Below are positions 36,301-45,288 of a DNA stretch of 64,000 nt, one piece after another. This DNA is from Tetraselmis striata (taxonomy: Eukaryota; Chlorophyta; Chlorodendrophyceae; Chlorodendrales; Chlorodendraceae), in the NCBI GenBank assembly GCA_006384855.1, contig VCJN01000654.1, forward strand, positions 62,001 through 126,000, written 5' to 3'. The notes beneath the pieces are model-generated. The model searched no databases. It was given only the letters and a program-made list of their open reading frames with translations, and had not been told where the DNA came from. Within the stretch, counting starts at the first letter, position 1; every line of letters starts with the position of its first letter. The position numbers and the translations under genes were made by a program.

Positions 36301-39300
36301 GCCGTGCAGTGAGCTTCATCCGCTGAGTCACACCCCGCCAAGACGCCCCGCGGCGCCCGGCGCGCGCGGGCTCGTCGTCACGATGGTTTAATACGAGGAA
36401 TGACAGTGATGCTCACGTAATGTGCACGCGGGTACCTCTCATTGGTGATTGGTACCGGTACCGTTATAATGTTATATGTGGCGGGTAGTTTATATGCGGA
36501 TTAATAATCATTATGGTACAGGTACCCATTCTTATTTATTGCTATTATTTATTATAAAGCACTCGTATGATAACCCGTCGGCGCGCGTTTTTCTTGCGCG
36601 CTCTTTCCGTCATCTTCATGTGATACATCCGGGATACCCCGTGACTTACATGCATGTACTGCCGAGGTACCGCTGGTAACGACCAGGTACCTGTAGTCGC
36701 TACTTTGCGACTGGCCTGCTGGGCCGCTATTTGTCGACTACTGCGCTAGTTAGTGCGCGCGGGCACTACAGGGACCGGTACCCGTGCCTGGAGTGGCGAG
36801 TTCTGATGGGCACCGCCACTGCCAAGGCGACTTGCGCCTGCGCGCCGTAGCCTGCGAGCCCGGCGCAGCAGGCCCTCAAATCTCCCTGCATCTAAGGCTA
36901 CCTCAGCCGCTGCTGCTACCGCCGGGTGTAGACGCGACGCTGGGAGCTGGGCGGCAGCACCGCAGGCGCTAGCCCGAGGGGTACCCCGGGACCATCGTCC
37001 TCTCGCAGCAGCGGGAAGACAAGTACCTGTAGATTCAAACAAAAAGGTCCCTCGCCATCAGGCGGGGCGGGGCGGAGCAGGCCCGGGGCGCGATAAGTCG
37101 GGAGAAGCCTCCGCCGGTCGCTGAGCCCGTCACCGGTGGCGGCCCCTCCTGCGGCCGCCATGCCGCCAGGCGCGCGCGCGCCCTTGAGCGCCGCCCGCCT
37201 CGTCTGGTTGGCGCTGGCGGGCGGCGTCGCACTGGTGCTGTGCTTCTCCTGGTGGTCCATGCGGCACGGCGCCACACACGCACACTCGCACTCGCATGTG
37301 CACGACGGGCAGCTGTTCCCAGGGCACGGTTCGCTGCCGATCACACCATCCCGACCGCGCCCCGAGATGGCCCAGCTTGCGCGGCTGTCGTCGGAGGTGG
37401 GCGGCATGCTGGCGGCCATCCGCGCGGAGCGATCCGTCGCCCACCAGCCACAGCAGCAGCCAGCCCAGGCGGCGGCAGTGCCCCGCCAGCCTGCGGCCGG
37501 CGCCTTTGCGCGGGAGCGGCTACCCGCGGCGGGCGGCCCCAGAGGCGCTGCCGGCGGGCTGGCTCTGCCTTCCAGCCAGCGGCCAGCAGCAGCACCTGCG
37601 GCAGGAGCATCGGCATTGGCATCGGCGGCGCGCATCTCGTGGGCGGCGGCAGCCCCCGCCCAGCCACAGAGCAGCAGGGCGGCGCCGTCCGGCAGCGCCA
37701 GCACCAGCATCTCTCCGTTCAGCGGGCTGGATGAGAGCGCACTGGCGGCAGAGACGGCGCGGCTGGCGGCGGCGGTGGAGGCGTACCGCAGCGGCGACTT
37801 TCGCAAGTACAAGGCGACGATGGCGGCGTACCGCGCGGCGCTGCACAAGTACAACGTGGCGCGCGAGCTGCGGCGGCGCCCCTACCCGCCGCTGCCCAAG
37901 TTCCCAACCATCCGGCTGGCGGCCATGCCAGGCACGCACAGCCTGGAGGCCAAGTGCTTTGGTGCCGCGGGGCGGCGGCCGCCCAAGCCACGGCTGACCA
38001 TCATGAACAAGGGCGTCTACTCCGTGGGCAGCGAGATCGTGACGTGGGTGCGCACCGTGGGCGCGGTCACGCCCGAGTTCTGGGAGGCGCTCCCCGCGGC
38101 GGACCCCTTTGCGGGGGTGCACTACCGCACCTGCGCCGTCGTCGCGAGCGCGGGCATCATGCGCAACCGCGCGTACGGCGCCCAGATCGACGCGCACGAC
38201 GCCGTCATCCGCTTCAACAGCGCGTACACGGCGGGCATGGAGCGCTACGTGGGCGCCAAGACCACCATCCGGCTGATGAACCGCGAGAACTTTGGCTTCA
38301 CGGAGGGGCCTGGCGAGATGGTGCTGCAGCACATCACGACGGCGCAGATGATGGCCGACTTTTCGCGCTTCCGCGCGCTGTACCCGGAAGTCGCGCTGTA
38401 CCCCATCCACCCCGCGTTCTACGAGCGCGTGGTGACGGAGGAGGTGGAGCACCCCAGCAACGGCTACTTTGGCATCCGCCTCGCGCTGGAGCTGTGCGAC
38501 TGCGTGCGCATGTACGGCTTCATCCGCACCTGGGAGGGCTACATGACGTACCACTACCACGACGACTACGTCCCGCGCAGCAGCCAGCACAGCCGCGACT
38601 CCACGGAGCTGCCGCTCATCCGCGGCCTGCTCAACGAGCACCTCGGCCGCCTCGTGTTCGCGCACCCCTGCATCCTGGCCGACGCCGTGTGCGAGGGCTG
38701 CCCGCCCGGCGCGGCGCGGTGCGAGAAGGAGGTGCCGTACCCGGTGCCCACGCCGGGGCACTGCTACGGCCACGGCGCGCCGGGCGGCATCCCGCCGCTC
38801 AACGCCTGGAGCCCCGGCAAGTTCTGGCCCGCCGCCATGCCGGACGAGGGCGGCCGCCTCGCGCGCGCCGCGGAGGTGTACAAGCCCGCGCACTCGGGCA
38901 TGAACACCCAGAAGCCCTTCCTGCCCTTTGCCGACGAGCGGCGCAGCTGCTTCCGCGCCTGCGTGGCGGGGGATGCCTGCCCGGGCGGGCCCGGCGGCAT
39001 CTGCCCGCCCGCAACCGCAGCGCGCCGCCCCTGCATCCCCTGGACCGACGTCAGCCCCGCGCTGCAGCAGCTGCGGTAGCCGCCGGCCAGCGCCGCCACG
39101 GATGTGTGTAAGCTGCGATGCCAAATATACGAGCATTAGTATTACCCCCCCCCCCTCCAATCCTTCTCTACCAGAATACCTCCACCCCGCATAGTCCACC
39201 CGCTCGATCCTCCGGTTCCTTTTTCCATCTGCCAGTGTCTGCAGCTGGGTTTGGTGTGGCCGGTCCCTACCCCAAGCCGGGAAGCATGGCCTACTATTAA

Positions 39301-42300
39301 GCCGGTGCTCTCGCAGCGGCCGAGCATGCCACCGCTCATGCGTGAGCTGGACCCAGACATGTGCACATATATACCGTACAAACACAAACGGTCTGCGGAT
39401 CAACAACGTTTTGGACCCCCCCCCCCCCCCCCCCCATTACGGATGTTCCTTTTAATGAGCTGCATGCAACTCCAGTTCGAGGCTTTTGTTGCGGGTTCAT
39501 TTTTCGGTGCGATGGCTCTCGTATGTGGGGATGGACGTGCCATGTATGCGCGCTCCTCCACACCATTGCTCAAACTTTCCACTGCCCAGCTCTCGGGCCG
39601 CCGGCCTAGTAGTCACCCTCACGCCAACGCAGCCCTCCGGGGGCACCAGCGTACCTTCATGCCCCCCCCGTGACCCCGCCCTCCCTGCCTCTCCCAGGGC
39701 ACCGGCGCTGGCCGCATGCCCCATCATGGCCGGGCTGCAGCTGCCCAGCCGGCAAGTTTCCTCAGCTGCCCATGGCACTAAGCACACTCACATGATGGTA
39801 CGGTATAGCATGGTAAAGCACACTTAAAGCGTAGCGTCATCCCATCGCTGAAACAATAACGACGACTATTTTCCTTCCTGCCTGAGACCAGTTAGCTGGG
39901 GGTGGGGGGGGGGGGGGGGGGTCATCTCGTGATGTCTCAGGGTCCTGGAGGGCAGCTGAGGGCTGGATGCCCCCTTCTCCGACCCTGCAGTCTACGTACA
40001 CCAGCTCGCGCCGACTGTCCGGGGCATATCATGCTGCCACGGCGGGGATGCGGTGCCACCAGGCCGGTAGTTGTGGTCGAACGCGACAACCGATGCAGTT
40101 GCGTGTGGTCCATTGCAAGTTGTCACCCGCTGCATCGCCATTCCGGTGGCTTCCACGGCCAAGGGCAACTCAGGGGCCATCCACTACTATTTACATTTAT
40201 ACATATTAACCTTTAGTTATCAAAATATGTGGTAAATGGCTCTGTTAGGTGATTCTCTGATTACCTCTTGCAGATATCTCGTGTGTTTTTTACTATACAT
40301 ATCGCTATGTGTGACGTGCCATGTTATTTTATATCTACGTGTAGTTAGTATTGATACTACTATATTGATGAATATACCATCGCAATACTGTGGACTATTT
40401 TGGATATAGCTAGCAAACCTGGATATTGGGTGTGAATCGAAGGGATGTGTGTGTGTGTGTGTGTGTTGGATGGGGGGAAGGCGCGGGGGGGGGGGGGGGG
40501 GGGGGGGGTGTTCCTGCTTACCCCATAACTGGATCTGCGGCATCGTTACACATCCAGCACCCTATTGACGAGGTTAGAGGTGTGTCCGCAGGATGATGCC
40601 GGCTCGCAGGACTGGCGGTGGCAGCAGCAGGGCGGCAAGAAGGCGCGCCCGCACGGCAAGCCCATCTCGGGGCGGCCCGGCGTGGTGAAGGACCCCGCCA
40701 CCACCATCTACGCCAGCAACGTGCCCTTCGCCGCCACCGAGGCCGACCTCGAGAGCTTCTTTTCCAAGGCAAGCAGCCCCTCCCCCTCCCCCCCCCCCTC
40801 CCCCCGCCTGCACGCAGCGCTCCCGGCCGTCATGGGATGAGCCTTGAGTCATGGATGGCCTTATTGCTGCCCCCACAGGCCGGCAAGATTGTGGACATCC
40901 GCCGTCCCGGCGACGACAAGGGGCGCCCGCTGGGTACCGCACCCACCAATCCCCCCTTCCCCCCTCCCTCCCTTTCTCCCAGCCGCCCCATGTTCTCTCT
41001 CTTTAGGCCTCCCTTTCCCTCCTCCAACTTGTTTGGCCTGCGTGGGCGCCGCGCAGGCCACTGCTTTGTGCAGTTTGACAGCGCGGAGGCGGCGGAGGCG
41101 GCGCTGCAGATGAACGAGCAGCAGCTCATGGGCCGCGCGCTCAATGTCGCCATGTCCACGCCCCACTCCTCGGGTAGGCCGCCCCCGCAGCCAGAGCCGC
41201 CGAGCCGAAGTCCCACCACCGCGCCTTCCCATCCCCGTGAGGATTGTTGGCGAGGATCGCTGCAGGGGTTGCCTTGCGGCATACCTGCTCTGATCGCACC
41301 TCGGCCATGCCCCCCCCCCCCCCCGCCACCGCCCCCCCTTCCCCCTGTGGTGATGCCCTCCGCCACCAGGGCCGCCCGCGCCGACAGGCAAGCCGGTGGA
41401 CAAATGCTGGTTCTGCCTCTCCAACCCCAGCTGCGTAAGTGCCGCTGCACATTGGGCCACACTCCCCCCTCCCCCGCCCAGGCTGGCGGCGTCATTGGCG
41501 CTCACGCCGAGGGAGGGTTGTTTAGACCTTATCAATTTGCAGATTGGCTATGCGCACCAAGGAGTCCTCGGCTAACCAAGTCCTCGGACATATGCACGAG
41601 GTGCAGCGAGGCTGCAGTGTCAACGACAAGTGCAGCAACTTGGGCGCGCTGTTTCCCGGTAGCTGTCGCCACCTCGTAGGCATCGGACGGGGCTCGCCCC
41701 GTGTGGTCAGTGACGCCGACGAGGTCGTGTGGCGCTGGACTCGCCGTTGATTGGGTCATCCGGACGGGGGGAGATCAGTTTCGTCCACGGACTTGCCGAC
41801 GGGGTCGTCAGCAAGGGTATAGTCAGCTTCAACCGACCGGCGCTGAGGCTTTCCGGTGGCGAGGGTGGCCGCTGGCGCTGAGCGGGCCGCGGTGCCTGTA
41901 CATGCGGGCGCAGGCGGTGTGGCTCATCTGCAGCGTGGGCCAGGACGCGTACCTCTCGGTCGACAAGGCTCCGATGCACCCGCAGCACTGCCTGCTCATC
42001 CCCATCGAGCACTTCCCCTCCTCGGCCTCGCTCGCGCCGTCGGCGACGGCGGAGCTGCGCGCCTACATGGCGGCGGTGCGCCGGTGCTACGCCGCGCAGG
42101 GCCGCGCGCTCGTGGGCTTCGAGCGCTTCATGCGGCTGCGGCGCATGGGCGGCAACCACTGCCACATCAACATGGTGCCCATCTCGCAGACGGCGGCCGA
42201 CTCCGCCCAGGCGGTCTTCCAGGACAGCGCCGCCCGCGAGGGCTTCCAGCTGCGCCACCTCCCGGCCGTCAGGTGCGCCTTCGCCCTGCTAGGGCTTTCC

Positions 42301-44421
42301 GTCGTAGGGTTTCGCCGCATGTGGCATTCCGCCAATCCCCTTCGGGTTGCATACGTGATATTGCTGACAAGCAGGGCGGTGTCCTGTTTTAAATTAATAC
42401 ACATGTCCACGGAATGTCCGGACAAGTGGTTCCTGAGCTCGGTGACTGAACGGCCGAAGCTTTTTCCATCGGCGACCATTTGTCCCTAGCCGTGAGCACG
42501 CATTCGTCCGTTTGGGCATCGTGCATCGTTCTTGCTTGTGACCCCCTCTCCCCCCTCCCAAAAGCACCTCCACCATCGAAAGAGGCAAAGAGAAGGAGGA
42601 ACCTTTTAAACACATGGAGCTGTGGGTGGTTAGAGGACATCACCAGTTGGCCCTGGCAGCTAAGCCCTTACGAAAGAAGAGGGGCGGGCGGGAACTAGTG
42701 CTACCATGAACCTACATTGTTGTAAGCGTACTATTGTGTAGGTGGCAGAAAAATGAAGTGGTGGTGCCTGCTCGTGTTTTGCCACCCTCCTGTCGTTTTT
42801 TCCTATTGCTATTCTATTCCGGTATTATTCTGCTCTCATCTTCTTAGTTTTTTTTCCCGCCCCCGGGACAGGACTGGCACCAGTGAAACCCTTGCAGCGT
42901 CTCTACGACGGTTGTTTAGTTAGGGCAGCGATCTACTTGCGGAAAGCCCCAGGTAGCCGACGCTCCGTTATAGTCATCAAGCAAATTGCCGAAGCATTCT
43001 GCAACACTAATTAGAGGCCAGTGACGGAATTTCCAACACTGTTGGATCATCTTCTTAGTATTCCTCAAGTTCCATTGTAATAGACTGTTTGGACACGATA
43101 GCAAGGATTACGTAATCCTTCGTGTCGGCTCCATCGTTGTTGCAATATATGCTGACTATTTACCGCCTGACGCTACCTGATACTGCAGGAGTACTTCTGC
43201 TAATACATCCGCGTAACCGCGTGCCGAGCGTTGTGTAATCAACGTTGTCTTATCGTTGTGCATCGGTCCGCCTTCTTGTATTGCTGCCTAATTTGATACA
43301 CAACGTACGTGTACTTTTCCTGAATATACGGGCAATACAAACTCAAACAATGTACTTAGTGCTGTCCGAAATGGAATCACTGACGTACATCTGGTAGGTT
43401 TCTTTCCGAAAAAATCCAAACCATTTACACATTGTCTGTTTCTGCTCAATTCTATTCTATTTCTGATTGCCGAACCTCCATCCCAATGGACTGGTTAGTT
43501 CAATTTAGTCCAAGTTCCGCCGTGCTGTTATAAAACAGTTCACTGCTTTTGTATCGGCCCGCGAACAGCCCAAGTGGTGCGGCATGCAGCTGACCGCCGC
43601 ACACGCGCATCATGCGGTGCCTCGCAGCGATGCGGACGAGGCCGGGCAGCAGCTCGCGGACGCGGTGCGGGATGAGGAGTACTTCCTCGCGTTCCTCCCG
43701 GACGGCTCGCGCCTGGTGGCCGTCATCGAGAGGTACGGGGGCAAGCCAGCCGATGACGCGCGCCCCCCCCCCCCCCCCTTTCCCTCGTAGCGCATGCTTT
43801 CACCCCCTGGCCTGAACAGGGCGAATGCTGAGCTGAGGCGAGTTCGGTGCCTCTGCCCGCCAGGGATCAGCGCCACCCGATGGACTTCGGGCGCAAGGTG
43901 CTGGCTCAGCTGCTGGGCACGCCGGACAAGTGCGCTACCCCCCTCTCCCTCCCCCCTTTTGACCGCCCTTCCTCGCGCCGTGACCGCGAGATACCCCCGT
44001 AGGTAACACCAGTGCTACGGCTGCCGACGCATCTATATCAGAAGCCTTGCCATAAGCCTCAACTTGGGCTCGCATGCCACCGACACCTCGCAGGGACATT
44101 CGCTGTAGATCCGCTGCAGTTGCGTCTGCACATTTGACCTCCGATGACAGGCAGAGGGCGGGTTCGTGCTCGCAGTGTCCGTGTTTCCGCGCCGGCACCC
44201 GTAGCTGGGGGAGGGAATCACGGCATCGCCCAATTGGACAGCGCCCCCGCACACTGTGCGCACCGGATGCGAGGCCACGCCCCCACCACCACGGCCGCCC
44301 CGCGCATTGATACGGGTGCCGATTACGGTACGGGTCGAAAACGCACTGTGATTCAGAGTCCGCCATATGTACCTGCTCGAGGCTGAGTACTAACAAAGCC
44401 GCCTGCGCCGTTGAATTGGGA

Positions 44422-44503
<82 letters not shown>

Positions 44504-45013
44504 ATACATATATGTTATGTATGTATGTATTATATACATATGTATCTAAATGTATATGTATGTATCTATATAGACATACACATGTATACATATATAATAA
44601 TAGATATGTGTACATTCTTATTTTTAAATATGTATGTATGAATACTTATATTTATATATGTATCTGTGTATGTATGAATGTGTAAGCATTTATATCGAAC
44701 CCAAAGCGTGGTTGCGGCATATCCCAGCAAGCGGTGTTGTTGTTGCATGCCGTCTCGATGTCGGGGCTTGCGTGCAGGGCGCCTCATAGGTGCGCGCCCG
44801 GCGCCGTCAGCGTGCGGTGATGCCGCATCTGCTGGGAGACGAGCGGCGTTCCCCGAGGGCCCGCCCCGGCCGCGCGGTCGCTAACGCGGTGCGCCCGCGG
44901 CGGTGCGGCGGCGCAGGGCCCACCCGCGGGAGTGCAGCCTGTCGCAGGCGGAGGAGGAGCAGCTGGGCGAGGACTTCAAGAGCGCGTTCAAGCCGTTTGA
45001 CATCATGGCGTGA
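28420..45013 (+). CDS. CWF19L1: CWF19L1/CwfJ-type RNA-processing factor with inserted RRM
   Basis: Sixteen exons join in phase: 28420-28558, 28648-28746, 29264-29340, 29477-29587, 29725-29842, 29972-30066, 30188-30283, 30435-30581, 40592-40768, 40879-40933, 41057-41173, 41370-41434, 41914-42272, 43628-43732, 43864-43929 and 44917-45013, giving 640 residues. Residues 1-245 form the CwfJ N-terminal metallophosphatase-like domain (ILISGDCGGKLTAMFKRV, ALLCVGSFF, VTRFIGLAPVGN). Residues about 332-403 are an RRM (RNP2 IYASNV, RNP1 GHCFVQF). CWFCLSNPSC starts CwfJ C-terminal domain 1, with a HIT-like GNHCHINMVPI. The C-terminus has HPMDFGRKVLAQLLGTPDK and AFKPFDIM. The family acts with spliceosome disassembly and lariat debranching (Drn1/CWF19). 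Introns 5 and 9 use GC donors. Intron 8 spans 10,010 bp and contains three genes. Confidence 0.9.
28994..29040. repeat. CATAC pentanucleotide tandem repeat in CwfJ intron 2
   Basis: A run of ccata units near 28998-29025 is followed at 29085-29160 by further CCATAC/CCATGC-type repeats, including several consecutive ccatg units. The whole lies in the 517-bp intron 28747-29263. Ordinary slippage repeat. Confidence 0.8.
30360..30390. repeat. 31-nt C homopolymer in CwfJ intron 7
   Basis: Uninterrupted C run, followed by atccatccat, within the short intron 30284-30434. It is one of the longest of the many G/C homopolymers in this window. Confidence 0.9.
31467..32521 (-). CDS. Small membrane protein with PAN/Apple-like cysteine module, paralogue A
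   Basis: Minus strand, nested in CwfJ intron 8. Exon 1 is 32521-32338 (MAVTEISAAPVTR..., then a membrane segment RVIALLSVLALMAIAAFGY at about residues 38-58). Exon 2 is 31909-31652, joined in phase 1. Exon 2 carries six cysteines: DPCWGN, EICSGLC, FCENPIY, GTKTCFLKLTCAKQV. The C-x3-C plus late TCFLKL pattern recalls PAN/Apple folds, which bind protein or carbohydrate outside the cell. The topology would be type II, with the cysteine module lumenal or extracellular. The 3' end is uncertain. A donor after IKM and an acceptor before ACGACTAA would add only two residues (exon 31474-31467; 149 residues in all). Reading through the intron also reaches the same stop at 31467. Function is unknown. 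Confidence 0.55.
32522..35025. other. Gene-free interval between the two PAN-like paralogues
   Basis: About 2.5 kb inside CwfJ intron 8. AT content is locally higher (33200-33620), and G-runs lie at about 33688-33710 and 34390-34430. No exon of either neighbour and no other gene was recognised. Confidence 0.5.
35026..36041 (-). CDS. Small membrane protein with PAN/Apple-like cysteine module, paralogue B
   Basis: Minus strand, nested in CwfJ intron 8. Exons 36041-35837, 35538-35281 and 35111-35026 join in phase, giving 182 residues. It shares with paralogue A the start MAVT(D/E)ISA, a membrane segment (ATALLSVLAVMAVAAFGYEQ), both splice phases, an exon 2 of exactly 258 nt, and all six cysteines (DPCWGN, TICQGLC, ECSAHIY, GTKTCFLKLRCAKQV). 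Exon 3 encodes an acidic tail, EDEDEDGVDTASDGSEADVN followed by NKDDGDDD and a stop. The tail could bind Ca2+ or basic partners; this is inferred. The PAN/Apple assignment rests on cysteine spacing only. It is divergent from the GT29 gene, with 1.1 kb between the start codons. Confidence 0.6.
36042..37159. promoter_or_regulatory. Divergent intergenic region between paralogue B and the GT29 gene
   Basis: About 1.1 kb between opposite start codons, all inside CwfJ intron 8. It includes an AT-rich stretch at about 36460-36560. Several GTACC/GGTAC motifs recur (for example around 36430-36470 and 36660-36790). No firm TATA box. Confidence 0.4.
37160..39079 (+). CDS. GT29 sialyltransferase-like glycosyltransferase
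   Basis: A single uninterrupted exon of 639 residues, starting at the ATG at 37160 with a strong context (gccgccATGC). It is a Golgi-type type II membrane protein. A short basic N-terminus is followed by a membrane anchor (residues about 13-32, LVWLALAGGVALVLCF) and a long His/Ala/Pro/Gln-rich stem. The catalytic domain begins near residue 270. Sialylmotif L is CAVVASAGIMRNRAYGAQID (from residue 325) followed by HDAVIRFN. Sialylmotif S is HPSNGYFGIRLALELCDCVR (from residue 431) followed by MYGF. A motif-III-like YHYHDDY and a HSRDSTE motif (VS-like) follow. The C-terminus has an unusual Cys-rich extension. It would transfer a sugar from a CMP-sugar; whether the donor is sialic acid, Kdo or another acid is unknown. 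It is nested in CwfJ intron 8, in the same orientation. Confidence 0.88.
   Translation: MPPGARAPLSAARLVWLALAGGVALVLCFSWWSMRHGATHAHSHSHVHDGQLFPGHGSLPITPSRPRPEMAQLARLSSEVGGMLAAIRAERSVAHQPQQQPAQAAAVPRQPAAGAFARERLPAAGGPRGAAGGLALPSSQRPAAAPAAGASALASAARISWAAAAPAQPQSSRAAPSGSASTSISPFSGLDESALAAETARLAAAVEAYRSGDFRKYKATMAAYRAALHKYNVARELRRRPYPPLPKFPTIRLAAMPGTHSLEAKCFGAAGRRPPKPRLTIMNKGVYSVGSEIVTWVRTVGAVTPEFWEALPAADPFAGVHYRTCAVVASAGIMRNRAYGAQIDAHDAVIRFNSAYTAGMERYVGAKTTIRLMNRENFGFTEGPGEMVLQHITTAQMMADFSRFRALYPEVALYPIHPAFYERVVTEEVEHPSNGYFGIRLALELCDCVRMYGFIRTWEGYMTYHYHDDYVPRSSQHSRDSTELPLIRGLLNEHLGRLVFAHPCILADAVCEGCPPGAARCEKEVPYPVPTPGHCYGHGAPGGIPPLNAWSPGKFWPAAMPDEGGRLARAAEVYKPAHSGMNTQKPFLPFADERRSCFRACVAGDACPGGPGGICPPATAARRPCIPWTDVSPALQQLR
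39107..39111 (+). terminator. TGTAA poly(A) signal of the GT29 gene
   Basis: TGTAA lies 28 nt after the stop. If used, it would sit in the middle of the CwfJ primary transcript, so the cell must suppress it when making CwfJ mRNA. Confidence 0.45.
39112..40591. other. Gene-free end of CwfJ intron 8
   Basis: No gene. It contains homopolymers at about 39417-39435 (C), 39904-39921 (G) and 40488-40508 (G), and a TG run at about 40447-40466. A long minus-strand open frame across the GT29 region is a composition shadow. Confidence 0.55.
42851..42979 (-). repeat. Dispersed repeat family 1, copy in CwfJ intron 13
   Basis: Reverse complement of the 9471-9594 copy. It reads cccgggacaggactggcacc, then agtgaaacccttgcagcgtc, and ends tagtcatca. 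The intron holding it (42273-43627) is 1.36 kb, far longer than its neighbours, so repeat insertion may explain part of the growth. Confidence 0.7.
44424..44491. repeat. (AC)n microsatellite passing into (TA)n in CwfJ intron 15
   Basis: About 34 AC units are followed at 44492-44680 by AT-rich tatata/tgtatgta alternations. Intron 15 (43930-44916) is 987 bp. Slippage-prone simple DNA. Confidence 0.92.
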
Positions 45014-45288
45014 TGCGCGGCCGCCACGAGGCGCCACCCGCCTCGACACGTGAGAGCCGTAGTAGTGCGGCGCCTCCGCGCATGTCAGACAGAGGGGCGG
45101 TCGCTGTCGGCCGAGTCATGCCAACTCACGCCGACCCCCTCAGCCATCCCGTCGCGGCATTGCGCCCACGGCGTTTTCGACACGCGCTTAGTTGCCGCCG
45201 TGCCACCCTCCCAGTGCCGGCAGCCCCGTCATGTACGTGTCCACGTTGCCGCCGCCTCCCGCCCCTGCCGCCGCCGCCATCCGCGCGG

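Larger units (their letters stand above)
30582..40591 (+). other. Giant intron 8 of the CwfJ gene, containing three genes
   Basis: The donor is gtgagg after GPKRPAE; the acceptor is tgtccgcag before DDAGSQDWRW. Both sides are in phase 0. Family members have a continuous segment here, with SQDWRW corresponding to the conserved C/SQ-Y/F-W-x-Y/F block of plant CwfJ proteins, so the exons belong to one gene. The other introns of this gene are mostly 75-520 bp, with two of 0.99 and 1.36 kb. The interior holds 31467-32521 (-), 35026-36041 (-) and 37160-39079 (+). Its first ~900 bp (30582-31466) and its last 1.5 kb (39112-40591) hold no recognised gene. Confidence 0.8.

Noticed and set aside
37520-39406. 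Minus-strand open frame of 628 codons and plus-strand frame of 385 codons over the GT29 gene
   Set aside because: Composition shadows of a GC-rich coding exon. Only the frame from 37160 shows sialyltransferase motifs.
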